DNA from: Polyodon spathula
Taxonomy: Eukaryota > Chordata > Actinopteri > Acipenseriformes > Polyodontidae
DNA length: 64,000 nt
Direction of reading: 5' to 3'
Assembly (NCBI RefSeq): GCF_017654505.1
Contig: NC_054536.1
Coordinates: forward strand, 11,271,794-11,335,793
Numbering within the stretch: position 1 is the first letter of the stretch; every line of letters starts with the position of its first letter. The notes beneath the pieces were generated by a model that was not told the DNA's origin, ran no database searches, and saw only the letters and a list, made by a program, of their open reading frames with translations. Positions 40,374 to 53,186 of this stretch are shown here, piece by piece. Made by a program: the position numbers and the translations under genes.

Positions 40374-40518
40374 ATATATTTATTTCTAGAAGCATCTGTT
40401 AACTTATGAATACCAGCTTTATTTAATATCATATGGCATGTTAACAGCTTGCTTTGTATACCAATAAATCTCTATTTATTCTAGAGATTTTCCATATTTG
40501 AACTAAATTATGTGGGAG

Positions 40519-41288
40519 TGTGACAGAAATTCAATGATTCTTGGTTGTAAATCTCCCTCCCGACCTGTGAGGGCACTAATCAGTGAGACCAGAGTTCCCT
40601 GGGTGGGCTAGCCAGACAGTTCTTTCCCAGGGTTCAAAGAAAGTCGGCCAGCTAGAAAGGCGGCGGGTCTCTGTTGCAATAACGTATTGACCCAGCAGGG
40701 AAACGACACGGCAGCCACAGATTGGAGAGGCAGCTGCACTCGTTTACCAAGGGGTAATGTCTGACAGCATAAAATGGGACGGAGAATTGGAATCTGTTCC
40801 TTCTCATTGCTTTTGTGCAATAAACTGAAAAGGACAGCGAGAGACCCCGTAAACCATGAAAACAGTATTGTGAGTGTTTTTGTTTGTTTGTCTGTGTGTA
40901 GCTGTCATGTTCGTAACACTACACTAGACGGCTAACACGATTCCAGAGCTGTCACTGAGGACCAGCGCTAAGCCAGAACAGCACTGCACTACTATCACAA
41001 AAATAAACCGTATCACCCACCGCGAGCACTACTGCACGCACCCAGGACTGGTGACCATGTATGTATTATTGTGGGATGGATACGTGTTTATTATTTATTG
41101 TTTGGGTCTGCAAGCCCGTTATTGTTTACCCCGTGCAGTGCATATTGTTGTGTATTGCCGGGGGGTTATTGTTACAGACTTGGATACAAAATAAAAACCA
41201 CTTTCCAAACTGGATTATAAGTCTCTGTTTGTTTCATTACCGCACTGCATCACTTCTGCACCTGTTTCCACTCAGCCACTTTGCCACA
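40519..41288 (+). mobile_element. Candidate solo LTR
   Basis: Begins TGTGACAG and ends TTTGCCACA. Flanks GGGAG (40514-40518) and AGGAG (41289-41293) match at 4 of 5. TATA-like GCATAAAATGG near 40768 and AATAAA near 40819 are in plus order. The end sequence resembles that of the LTR at 53187. Confidence 0.6.
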
Positions 41289-41293
41289 AGGAG

Positions 41294-43112
41294 CTATAGG
41301 TTACTCGGGTTCGTACGGTACAGTGTAATATTACATTAAGCACATAAATGAGCACCTTACTACAACCTCATTCATTGAGCACGTCTGACCTTATTAAAAC
41401 TTCCAGGGTGGGCTTTTTACTGAAGCTGTGTTTTTCCAGTAGTTTCCAGCTGAACCTTGGTTAAGCAGTGTGCACAAAGATAATCAATAGACGTGCATCA
41501 GCAGCTAATGTTCTATGAAGGTTAGTACATTGGCAGAAAATGTATATAGTCTTTGTTACTACTTGGCATTGGAATGCCATTGTTATTTGTATCTCTATTA
41601 TCTAGCACTATCACCTTGAAACTAAATAATCAGATGGAATATCAAAGCAGTCTGAGTCCAATAAAAAAAGATATACTTTGTATTTACCTTTACTTAAAAA
41701 TAAAATCTACTTAGGTTTGTTCTTTCTTTTAAGTGTTTGAAGTCCTTATGGACAAAGCTATTTAATTCTGAGATACCTCATGTGGGATGTCATTTATAGC
41801 TATCCTTTCTTTATAGCAGGTAGAATATTAATGTAATACCAACTCTTGAATGTCGTGGATGACAATATTGATTAGGTACTGACTTTGAAAAGGCCCATAT
41901 ATGTTCACACACATAAAAAGTGCACACATTTGTTAATAAATTAAATAATAACCAAAAAAAATACTCAATATAAATAAAATAAAAATAATCTTAGTAGGCA
42001 ACAAAGAATCATAGCAATTAACAATGGTTGAAAATGATTGAATGATTGGTTTCCAATAACAATAAACGCCTTACCTTAATTTGATTTAGTGTGCCCCCTA
42101 AGGCCCAAAACAGGTTCTCTTTGGTACAGGAATAAACACAAAAAGGTTAATAAGATCCTGGAGCTGAGAAATAGTCCCCAGTGTTAGGCGGTACAATGTT
42201 ATTTCTGAAAGCTGACTATATGGTATGCCTCCACACCCATACATCTCTCTTTTCCTGGATCTCTGAGTAAGAAAGAACAAACACAGGGACTTTTGTCCCA
42301 AATTACATTAGGCTCTCGCTGGCTATTCAGGGCCTTCATTATGATGCAGACAGCCTGGGCATGGAAATACAAATAGATGTTTTGTTCCACATGAGAACAA
42401 TACTGTACTTATTGAAAACAAGCCACGGTGGCAAGGAGGCAATCCATCTTATGAAAAACAAATTGCAAGTGAAAGGGGCATGCCGTCCATTTTGAGATTA
42501 GTTAGGAGGGACAAATTATTAATTTAGGACCATCTCTAAAGTTACATGAAAGACATGAGTTTCCTGTGCTCTACAGCAATAGATTTATCAAAGTATTTCC
42601 GTTTAAAAAGGCAGTGGCTATATACACTGAAAATAAACTGATATGTAAATGTTGCATCCGTTTGGTAAATACATAATTACACTGATTTAAAATTAATTAT
42701 CTTAATATTTATTATACTAATTTAGTATCTTCTGAGTCAGGACATGCACAGTGTCATTAGAACAGGGGTTACCAGCGGGTAATTATATTCACTATGATGA
42801 TTTGTGATGTACTAAAATTAACTAAGTAATTAGCTAAGATCTATTTGTCATGGTTGGGATAGCACCACAACATTTTATTTTTTTAGTGATTACATTTTAT
42901 TTAACACAAACATATGTCATATTTTCCCTTTGATGATTTCCGGGGAATGTAGAAACGAATATTTATTGAAACATACTAAACTCTGCAGAGGAAATATAAG
43001 CGCTTTCATACTTATGATCTGTTATAAGACCGATAAAAAGAGGCAGAGGATAATGAAAGCAAAGATGGAGACATCTCAGAAGTAACTTATACATATTAAA
43101 TAACTTAATGGA
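41294..43112. other. Intergenic, nothing recognised
   Basis: No coding motif, TIR pair or LTR identified. Confidence 0.5.
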
Positions 43113-43133
43113 ATGAATCAAATACTGGTAACT

Positions 43134-43137
<4 letters not shown>

Positions 43138-43210
<73 letters not shown>
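43138..43210. repeat. (TA)n microsatellite
   Basis: Long TA tract with one TAATA break. Confidence 0.95.
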
Positions 43211-43212
<2 letters not shown>

Positions 43213-43241
43213 AAATATATATAAATATTAATCATATAGAT

Positions 43242-44343
43242 CAGAGGTTTTCAACTGGAGGTACGCGTACCCCTGGGGGTACTTCTAAGAGTCATAGGAG
43301 GTACGCAGGACAACTCAGAAATGCACAAATAAAAATGAAAGTAAAAGAAAATAATGATCTTGGATTGATTTTTTAATGGTATTATAAATTATCTCTAAAC
43401 CACTGTGCATAGCTATTTCATTTTTGTTAAGCAGCTCAAAGTGAACCGCAGAGGAGAAAAAAAAACAAAAAACAAATAATAACCAGAATCAATAACGTCC
43501 ACACTTTCCACCTGTATGTATGTGTCATTTCAATTGAGTGGATTTACACTCGGATTATTAGTGGGTGAAGCAGGCGTCTGGCGAATGTGCCTATGGAGAG
43601 CGCTCTGTGGTGCTCATGAACTGTTTCAACTTGTAACAGTGAAGCACAGTGTTTCTGCAGCTTTTGGAAGTATAAATGCTCTGGTAAACATAAATAATAA
43701 TAATCACAATAATCATAATCATACTAAAGGTTTTTGTTTTATTTATTAGGCGTGGCTGCATTTTAGTAACAACAATAGCAGCTAGTTGAATTTGTTTTCA
43801 GTGTTCGAAATTGATACATTTCTTGCTTGCAAAAGAAAAAACGAAGGAAGAAAACACAAGTGCAAAGCAACAGAAAGTTAGTCCCTTTAGATAATTTGTA
43901 TGCTGGCTTTAATAAAAAAATGATCAATGTTAGTTATTAAAGTTTTATCTTGAGGTTCATGATTTTGATATTGTAAATATTGTAAAATGGCACAATTATG
44001 CTGAGATGGGAAGCTCATCGTAACGTGATGAACATTGTGCAGACTTTTTTTATTATTTATAAATTATTTTGCCTACTAGAAAACGATGTTTCCTCAATGT
44101 TTGTATCCAAAAACAGGTAATTCAGTTTTAAGAAGCTGGTTTCGTATTCTGTCTAAACCAGCAGTATGTCAGTCCCAACCTGTTGTGAGAAATTATACAT
44201 TCAATAAACAGGAAAAAACAAAATGTGTTAATCAGATTATTCTGTATTGCATCTGTGGTTTGAGAAAAAAATTGTAAAGGGTACTTGAGCTGAAACCTTC
44301 CGACAGAAGGAGCACAATTTCAAAAAAAGGTTGACAACCCCAG
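43242..44343. mobile_element. Non-autonomous hAT element with 8-bp target duplication
   Basis: Left end CAGAGGTTTTCAACTGG, right end GGTTGACAACCCCAG. Flanks ATATAGAT (43234-43241) and ATATAGTT (44344-44351) match at 7 of 8. Subterminal GTACCCCTGGGGGTAC is a perfect palindrome. Only fragments of open frame lie inside. Confidence 0.85.
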
Positions 44344-44351
44344 ATATAGTT

Positions 44352-46510
44352 TTATAGTTTTATTGTTTCATAACTTGAACATAAATTAACCAACAATATA
44401 TAATTTAATTTCCAGATGGTATAGTAGTCATGGCTTTTTCTCAGTGTCACATCTGGCCACTTTATTACTGTAGATCCTGTCTACATGATTGGATTTTCTA
44501 GTACATGGAATTAGAGATGTAAATGAGGTTACAGTTCAGTTAGAAGATGCAGTCTGGTTGTCATTCTAAAATAATACATTGCTCCAAAAAATTAAAAGGA
44601 GCAAACATTAAATGTCGCAAAAATAACACCATGAACATGCAGTCAAAAAAGTTGTCAAGGCATTTTCCAAGTAGACGTTTAACGTGTTCTTCAATAAATT
44701 ATGATAGCTGTCATAATGAATTAATAATTAATAACTGGCCTTTTTTTGTCAACCACACCATGCAATGGCAGATATTTACACAATATGGCATTGCACAAGT
44801 CAAACTCTCCATGCTGCTGAATCAATAAAGACTTATCTTCCTCAAGATCATAGCATAGAATCCAGCTGTTGTAAAGTATTGGTGCAATCTTGAACAGACG
44901 CCATCGACCGGGTGTGTAAAGAAACCCAGGGCACGTAGCTCAGGGAAATTCAGCTGCTTATTAGGCAGCAACCACCAGCCTTACAATCTGACTAGAGACT
45001 CTGGGAGGCCCTGCCACTTTAGAGTAACGTTGATAACTGGTCACAGCAACATAAAGACATGATTGACGGCTTCCGACAACAGCAGACTGAGGGAGCTTAG
45101 AGAACTACACAGGCTCACACACTCAGTCATGGTGTACTACTGGTGTACGCAGACTACTGACACAATATGCAGTGTATAAGCGTTTTATTTAATTAAAATC
45201 CAAAACACAGCAATAGGGCAACTGGCCCTTTAAATGCAAACAAAAAAAAACACTACAAAATTCAAACAAAAACGTAGCTCTCTCTTAGGTCTACCTTAAC
45301 TTGGGTGATTGCACTCATTTATTCCCTGCCTATAAAATGAGAGGGCTAATTCCTGCTCCACTCTTCCTTAAACCAAAGGCTATTTTTAGTTTTACCTTTG
45401 TATAGCCAGTTTAGCTACCAATACACCTTGGTTTCCTTAAATATCAAACAACTCTTCAATGGCAAACATTTACTTGCATCTCTGTGGGTCAGCTGAAATG
45501 ATGGCACTAAAATAAGTAATCTACAGCATGTGTACAGGGTCAATAGAACTACAATAAATTCTGCTCTCAGATTAACACTTCCTTCCATTAAACAAAAAAA
45601 AAAAATCATATCCATTTGTTACCTGTACATACAAGAACTAAGGGCACATATTTGAACAATACACAATGATATTTACACAGACCCAGCCATCTATTCCCAC
45701 TATTTGATACGCGCAAACATATTTCTTTGGCCCGTGTTCATCACGAGCTTCATTCACTTCAAGGCTCCTATTATTGTTGGTACAGTTGCAGCAACATAAG
45801 TAAATGCGCTTTGTCTTGACTTGTGTGTGACATTGAAAATCTACCTGCACTTGGTGCTGTATTTCAGCTTTGCTCCAGTATAGTTCCTGTTTGCTCCAGT
45901 ATATTGAGAGAGGATCATTTACAATCATGATTATGGAGCCACGTAATTGTTATACAGTACTTCCATCCTGTATTACACAGATTATCTTCTGACTACAAGC
46001 ACACAGACAGTGTTCTTAATGTCCCCCTGCAGTAATAGCGACTGAGCTCTGATTTGATATCATGTCTGCTATTAAATCACAGGTAGAGCACTCGGACACT
46101 TCCAGGCAGCATTAACAAAGGGGTTATTGAAGGTCTGCAGCAGATTTACTTCTGTATTCATTCCAGTCCTGTCACGCACCTGAAAAAGTGAATGTCAGCA
46201 AATGCAAATTTTCACCTGAAAAAAGGGGAGTACCCACATGCAGATGAAGTGTTTCTGCTGAAAGTTTGATTAAAATAAATGCTATCATGCAGTGAGATGC
46301 TCAGGCAATTTTGTTGATAAATCTTATTTTGTCAGAGATATCTCTTAATGTGTAATCCAACATCCTTGTTTTAAGGTTTACAATGACAGTAGTGGCGGAT
46401 TATGCATTAAAGTGCATTGAGGTAAAGCAGCAGTCCTGCATCCTGATTGGCTGAGCCACTCGCCAACATTCCATCAGGTTTCAAAATAAGTCTTATTTTA
46501 TCAAAACAAG
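44352..46510. other. Intergenic with an LTR-like block
   Basis: About 44890-45400 has LTR-like features on the minus strand (AAATAAAAC near 45185, TATA-like box near 45330), but no ends or target duplication were found. The rest is featureless. Confidence 0.35.
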
Positions 46511-46690
46511 TTTACAATGACAGCTTTATCATGTATTTAAAAGTAGAGTTTTATAGCGTTCATTGCCAGTAAAAAAAAAAAAAAAAAAAAAAAAAACAAT
46601 GACAACACACAAATCAAAATTAGTATTAAAGTGTACAAACAGACAGCTTTATCATGTATCAAAATATCGCAAGTGTATTTAAAAAATTGC

Positions 46691-46724
<34 letters not shown>

Positions 46725-46770
46725 ACTAACACAAAACACATCAATAAATATTAATGTAAGTATCATGTTC
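46511..46770 (+). repeat. Two diverged tandem units, each with a long A tract
   Basis: GACAGCTTTATCATGTAT occurs near 46519 and 46642, each followed by ATTGCCA and 26-32 A residues (about 46570-46595 and 46692-46722), then similar CACAAA..ATCAA text. The period is about 125 bases. It is SINE-like in appearance but of unknown origin. Confidence 0.6.
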
Positions 46771-48004
46771 TCATGTCTTATCTTGAAAGTCTACCATGAA
46801 ACATTTTAGAAAGTAAATACATAAATTTCTTGACACTTGAGGGTTCACATAGTCATATGTTATAAAGCAATGTCATCTTCTTTGAAAATAAATACCTTCT
46901 GAACATTTCTGCTATATATATATATATATATAAAAAAACTATCTCTGAATTTACTGTCCCTAAAGGAGGCAGCTCTCTACATGTATCAAATTTAATAAGG
47001 CTGAACAATGTCAAAAAGACAGCTAAATGGGTCCATCAGTCGGTAATCAAACAACCACATGCAGATGACTGTTTATCTGCATCAACAGAAATTATGATCA
47101 AACTGACTTGCTGGTTTGGTGCAGAATGTGTGCATAATTGTATTGAACTGTGAGAGACACAGACCTTCTCAGTTCTGGTATTGCTGCATTAAGTGGGATA
47201 TGTATGTATACATACAGTAAGCAAAATCCTTGAATCCTTGAATGCTTTAAATATATCAAGTCAATTGAGGGAATTGATTTGACTGGATTGGATCCAATGC
47301 ATACAGTAATGTGTTCATTATAAGAATCTGCCAATATGTATATGACCTGATTTTGAAAATGAAAGTAAAACTATTGAATTCATAGATGAGTTGAATGTTA
47401 ATCAGTAAGGATAGGAACTAAAGCCCCAGTCTCATGCTGCTTCACTAATGTATCTGTATGTTCCTTCAAATTGGTTTACTCAAACCAATGATACACACTT
47501 ATCTGTTTTGAATCTATATTTGAAACTCAGAATAACATTTGCAAAATCACTGTACCCGCAAACACTACTATAATTATTACTTTATTTATGCAACATTTTG
47601 CAGAACGTTACCCAGTTAGTCATCTTCGGTCATTTAAGTAAATGGTACTGTTCTTGGATTCCAATTTCTGCATTAAGTTGGTCTCCAACCAAATAAGTAG
47701 CAAGTTCTTTACCATAACAGTTAGAGTTTCAATGTTTTAGATTTAGTGTTCGTTATTGGTGGGTGTTGCTGAATTGACAGTGCCCGTCGATGAAGGCTCC
47801 ACCATATTGCAGTTGACCTTGACTTTCTAATGAAAGTCAACTACCACCTACATTTACCTTGAACTTGTAATAATTAATTTGGTACCCTTCCACTGAGAAA
47901 AGTTCCAAACATTGTCAGAAAGGATCACATACATAATAAGAGAAAAGAAACAAATAACTTTGTTAAATAAATTAACTTTTGTTACTTGTCAGAGCTGCTT
48001 ATAG
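46771..48004. other. Intergenic, mostly nothing recognised
   Basis: A short palindrome TTGACTTTC-TAAT-GAAAGTCAA lies near 47822 and resembles words in the palindrome at 49080. Confidence 0.45.
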
Positions 48005-48274
48005 TTTACCTGCACAGTCCCAGATATCTGAACTGTCCGTGTCTCAGGTTTGTTGTTTTTGAAAGGTGTCTGAGCTCCAGTTTGGCTAACAGGCTGTGAT
48101 TGGCTGACTAGGCAGTTGCGGGTGTAGGACTGGTTGTTTTTGTTTGTACAAAGTATTGATTGGCTGGTTTTGGTGGATAAAAAACTTAATTTGGACCAAT
48201 TAACTCTTTGTTTAGTATTTGCTTTTCAATAGATTTGAATTTAGCTTTCAATACAGCAGATGAAAAAGCCAGTA

Positions 48275-48470
48275 CTTGCACAGATTGATTTAAGTTTAAT
48301 TCACAGGTGATGTGGTGAAGTTCCAGCGGGCATCTACTGTGTATTAGAAAACAATTGAGGGCGAACAGCCAATCAGCTTCCAGATCTAGCGGGCTTCTAT
48401 TTTGCATAGATGCCCGCTGGAACGTTGAAGTGCTTAACTGTGAATTCAATTTGAAATCAATCTATGCATA
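48275..48470. repeat. Palindromic MITE-like element
   Basis: Imperfect hairpin about 196 bases long. The outer arms are AGATTGATTT..AATTCACAG-type, and the inner perfect arms are TTCCAGCGGGCATCTA and TAGATGCCCGCTGGAA. The central part contains CCAATCAGCTTCCAG. Confidence 0.75.
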
Positions 48471-48869
48471 AACACCGTCTTTTTCCCTTAATATTTGAAT
48501 CTACAGCTAATCTGATAACATAAAAAGCTACTTAAACATAGTTTCTGACGTTGGTCTACAGACAAGTAAAATCATGTTTGTGACAGGACATTGTAAGGAA
48601 TGCTCAATTCACAGCTACTGGACAGTAAATCAACAGGGAATACATGATTGGTCCAAAATTCTGTCATCAGTTGGAGCCAAACAACACCCTCCCTCAAAAC
48701 CAGCCACTCAAACTGCCAACCCTGTCCAGCAAATCCACTCCCTGCCTTCTTGAATGACGCCCTGCCTCCAACAACAAGTTTCGAGTCAGACTCAAAACTA
48801 CATGGACTGTTCAACAATGTCCAGATAAATTATAATAAGAAAGAGTAAGAACCCCATAAATAAATACGT

Positions 48870-48900
48870 TAGCAATAATAATAATAATAATAATAATATA

Positions 48901-48931
<31 letters not shown>
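48870..48931. repeat. (TAA)n microsatellite
   Basis: AATAATAAT repeats with one interruption. Confidence 0.95.
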
Positions 48932-49079
48932 TTTTCTCTACGTCTATGTAGTTTTTCTATTCTAATTATGTTAGGGATTATTTTCTTTAGCGGAATGTTA
49001 CCCAGCGAATATCAGAAGTTCAAGGTAAATATAAGTTTTTTTTTAAAGAGAAAATAAAGAAATAAATTGTTTTCTAATC

Positions 49080-49223
49080 GCGATAGAGCCCTTTCGACGC
49101 AGACTCTACCGTGTGGTAGATGACCTTGACTTTCGTTAGTGCCCTCGTCTACGGCTCAGGACGTGTAACTCCAGTTGCAGTCATCTACCACACGATAGAG
49201 CCTGTATCGACAGGCCCTATCGC
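49080..49223. repeat. 144-bp palindromic hairpin element
   Basis: Inner arms 49104-49124 and 49180-49200 are complementary at 20 of 21 positions (CTCTACCGTGTGGTAGATGAC). Outer arms GCGATAGAGCC and GGCCCTATCGC extend the stem. Confidence 0.85.
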
Positions 49224-49540
49224 TTAATTAATGCCCGCTGTAGCTGGAAGCTGATTGGCTGATATTGAATAGTTTTCTAATACATCCTTTTAGACCTGAT
49301 TCTCTTGAGGATTCCTCCCCTCCATACTTGAGGTCATTGAACTTTTGTTGTAGGGTCTTGGTCTCTACATCCCTAAGTGAGGGTGAGTGCTTTGTATCAT
49401 GTAGAGAAGGTATTTGTAACATGTGGAATTATACAGAGTTGTATAAAATACTCTCCTGGCCACCTGTCACTTACATTATTGTTGATAATACAGTATTCAG
49501 TAAAACTAAGCATACGTTATACGAGTAGACAATCATTTAT

Positions 49541-49990
49541 AAGAACATAAGAACATAAGAAAGTTTACAAATGAGAGGAGGCCATTTGGCCCATCTTGCT
49601 CGTTTGGTTGTTAGTAGCTTATTGATCCCAAAATCTCATCAAGCAGCTTCTTGAAGGATCCCAGGGTGTCAGCTTCAACAACATTACTGGGGAGTTGATT
49701 CCAGACCCTCACAATTCTCTGTGTAAAAAAGTGTCTCCTATTTTCTGTTCTGAATGCCCCTTTTTCTAAACTCCATTTGTGACCCCTGGTCCTTGTTTCT
49801 TTTTTCAGGCTGAAAAAGTCCCTTGGGTCGACACTGTCAATACCTTTTAGAATTTTGAATGCTTGAATTAGGTCGCCACGTAGTCTTCTTTGTTCAAGAC
49901 TGAACAGATTCAATTCTTTTAGCCTGTCTGCATATGACATGCCTTTTAAGCCCGGAATAATTCTGGTCGCTCTTCTTTGCACTCTTTCTA
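49541..49990 (-). pseudogene. CR1 3' fragment (5'-truncated copy)
   Basis: Matches the 3' end of the LINE at 4814. The minus-strand frame 49990-49611 encodes ERVQRRATRIIPGLKGMSYA and ends VEADTLGSFKKLLDEILGSI plus SY and stop. Its 3' tail has the AACATAAG octamer repeats. It is a typical 5'-truncated LINE insertion, with an intact C-terminal frame where the other copy is broken. Confidence 0.93.
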
Positions 49991-50066
49991 TACAAATAAG
50001 TATACTCAGAAGTTGAAATACAGTAGACATTTCTCTTTTAGAAGTTTTTTCTGCTCTAATAATCAT

Positions 50067-51650
50067 GAACAGGGTGATCTAGGGCTACTTTTAATACAGC
50101 AGTCTTATACAGATGATGCAGATTGCATTTGTCTACAATATTTCACTTCCACTGCGCTTATGAGTGCACTCTGTATATGCCTGCACTGGTTTTTATGTAA
50201 GAAGTCACTGTAAGAAGACTAAGATGTTCCTTGTGAAAGTAACATAGTCAACCATGCTTACAATACAGAATGTTCCCAGGACTTATTAAGCTTGGTTCAG
50301 CACCAGCTAACCACAGCAGTAAACCCTTGGCGAATATGCCAATCTGCAGTCTCAGAAGTGATATACATTACATTTTAATTTTACAAAAGGGTGCTTACAA
50401 TATAGTTTGACTAAATTGAGATCAAGAAGTGCAACAAGTCTGGATCTGTCTGTTGCTAGAACTAATAGACACAGAAAATATATATTTCATTAATTCCATT
50501 CTAAATCACACCTCTTCTTGAGAAAAAAAAAACATGTGCTATGTGACAAAACACCCTCCCCCTCAACATACATACAAACAAGCCAGCAGCAATTTGTTGG
50601 TTCAAGCAATAAACCCTGAATACTATAAGAAATGACATTCTGCTTATTAAAGCCCTGAATCTGAAGGCAATAGAGAGAACAAAAAAAAAAAAAAAAAAAA
50701 AAAAAACTTCAAACAGGGGGATAGGGTTTTATGACATGAAAGGTTCTATCAGACAGTGCTCGGCAAACAGTAGCAGATGTCACTGGTATAAAGCTACTGT
50801 TTCCCCTCAGCCTGTGAATGTTTTCAAAAGCATGCCTCCAAAAAGCCAAGACGTTTTTCTGCTTCAACCAATCTGTTTGTGAATGCTTGGCTGGCCCTGT
50901 AGAATACAAGGGCTGAACCTCCACATTCAATAGAAGGTCACAATAATGATCTGTTTGTTGGGGACAGACTATGTACACTACAGCATCTGGTGGTGATTGC
51001 CAGAGCAAATTGAAAGAATTCAAGCAAGAGAAAAAAATTATTTTCATGCAAATCATTAACAGGGTGCTCTAGGGTTACTTACAGCATAAAAATAGATTTG
51101 CTACAGTAGTTTAGATGACAAAATTTCAACAAAAGTAAAAGATAAAGTTGAAAAAGTCCTCCTTACAAGAAGGATATACAGTGATTATGTGACAAATGAC
51201 CAAAGTTTGTATTGTTTTATTCACTGGTGGTTTTATTGTATACTGTTTTAGTTGCACTATTTGTTGTATTTTTTTTTACATTGTTTTATTTATTTTTATA
51301 CCCAAAGGGAGACCCCAATAAGGGGTTAAATTAGTGTGTTTTATGTACCCAAAGGGTGCAAATGATTAGCACCCCTTGATTAGTTCCCCTATATAACTGG
51401 AACCAAAAGAACAGGAAGGAAAAAAACATTGGGGAACACACTAGAACTGGACTGTGACCATTTTGGACAAGGAAGGAAGTGAAGCAGCACTGGAGCCTAA
51501 ACAACAAATATATTGAAGAGAAGCAGAAGGAAATAACCCGGCACAACTAATTACAGTGAAGACTATGTCACAGAAAAGAAAGTTAAGTACTCTTTGCATT
51601 GTTGAGACTAGAACAATACTGTTTTACAATGGACTGTGTGTGAAGTAACT
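50067..51650. other. Intergenic, no gene recognised
   Basis: A long A run is at about 50682-50706. About 51189-51560 has a TATA-like CTATATAACTGG near 51391 and may be LTR-derived, but no ends were found. Confidence 0.4.
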
Positions 51651-51654
51651 TAGC

Positions 51655-52190
51655 AAAATAGATGGTGAGTAAGTAGATTCAAGAAAGTGCACAGAGTCCT
51701 TTTCTTCAGTCAGTTGCCAGATTTATTGAAATATGCAGGGAGTCTGGTCCCAGGTACAGGACATCCAGAATACTCATCATTACAATGTTTGCATGACATT
51801 AAATACCCTTCTATATAGATGGTCCACCTTCCCTTTCTCTGACACTTAACCAATTGCAAAGGTAATTTAATTTATTGTGTGAGTGTGTGTGTGTGTGTGT
51901 CTGTGTGTGTAGTCTAGTGTGACAACCTCTGAACTCAGTGCATTCTTCACACTCCTGGAGACAAAAGGTCCATACATCTGCCTTTTGTTATCTTCTTGCG
52001 ACCCTTTGATCCCAGTGGCATTATCTCTTTCGATCTCTCTGAAGTCTTTAGAGCCTGTGCTAATTATAGTCTACAGCATTGTTATCTCGTTAGCTTGCAG
52101 TCAATGTTGGGCAAGAGCTTGTAGACGCAACATCTCTATCAATGGTTAGCAGTACATGCATCAGTCTGCTATCTGCAATATTAGTCTCTT
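51655..52190 (-). mobile_element. Possible LTR (minus strand), ends unresolved
   Basis: On the minus strand, a TATATAGAAG box near 51812 is followed by AATAAA near 51730 and then the pyrimidine/GT-rich text expected of an R-U5 region. A GT microsatellite lies at 51881-51910. No target duplication was found. Confidence 0.3.
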
Positions 52191-53186
52191 TTCAGAAAAG
52201 AACACCAGTATAGCTCTGCCAGTCCACATGCGTAGCAAACTCCTAATCAATTCTCGATCCATGTTTTCCAACAGTGATTATAACTTGTGGTGTTTATGTA
52301 AACGTCCCGTTTGATGGTTGCTTGTGCTCTAGTTATTGTGTTAGCTGCTGCACAACTCCAGTACCTAGGGACTGTGAATAGAATAAGTATATGGTTGGAC
52401 TGTTAGATAGCTCTATTGTATTATGAGTGCGACGCATTGCTGTTCTGTCTGCCTCCAGGACTTGCCTTCTCTCTCCCTCCGTTCCAGAAGAAGGTTTGCA
52501 GAGAGGACGGACTGCTGTATTGGCCGCAGACACCCCGATAAGCGAGGCTCTCATCTACTAGAATTCAGTATCAGTGGCCGGGTTGGAAGACTAATGCGCT
52601 CATAGGGAGGACCCGAATGTGGGGTGTGTGAATTAGCCCCGCTTAGAGAGTGAGACGGGGAGGGGAGAGGGAGTATTAAGGATAGATTGTTTTGTTGTTT
52701 CTCCAGGGAGGAAGCATCCCCTGGAGGCGGGCTTGGGATCTGGATGCAAAATATTAGCAAGGAGCCAGTTGGACTTTCGTGTACAAGTTAAAGTGCCTGC
52801 ATTATGGCAAAGACCACTTTGGAGAAGATAGTGTTTTTTGTCATTTTGAGGAACGAAACAATCTTTGGCCATTGAAGGTCAGGTCACACTATACTGGTAT
52901 ACTAATCAGTGTGGGACATTTTCAAATCCTCCGGTGGGACTGAACTATACTGTTTACTTACCTGAATACTGTGTGGATATTACCTTATAGCATCCCTGAG
53001 AAAAACATTGTTATTTTAGGGGGTATAAGTGTTTTTGTCATTGATATTTTTTTGTGAAAACTTTTGTTTTTTTTGTTTGTTTTTTGACAAAATGAAGAAC
53101 AACCATTTTACGTATCTGTCTGTGTGGTTCCTGTGCACTCCTGGGTGGTCTGGTGGTCAGTCTGAGATCCAAACAACCTGGGGGAC
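52191..53186. other. Intergenic or retroelement-derived, unclassified
   Basis: Relatively GC-rich at 52430-52750. It has no recognisable protein motif and may be the internal remnant of an LTR element. Confidence 0.3.

Larger units (their letters stand above)
48340..49284. mobile_element. Possible TIR element enclosing palindromes
   Basis: TGTATTAGAAAAC at 48340-48352 pairs with GTTTTCTAATACA at 49272-49284, and inside both ends are versions of CCAATCAGCTTCCAG in opposite orientation. No target duplication was found, so it may instead be two copies of a repeat in opposite orientation. Confidence 0.4.

Noticed and set aside
43113..43376. Frame running out of a TA repeat into the hAT element
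   Set aside because: The start is microsatellite translation and the rest is hAT terminal sequence.
46690..46725. CRISPR-like or regulatory array from repeated words near the A tracts
   Set aside because: There are only two diverged units with A tails, no regular spacers, and the DNA is vertebrate.
50709..51056. 115-codon minus-strand frame
   Set aside because: No recognisable domain or splice context; length is within chance for this composition.
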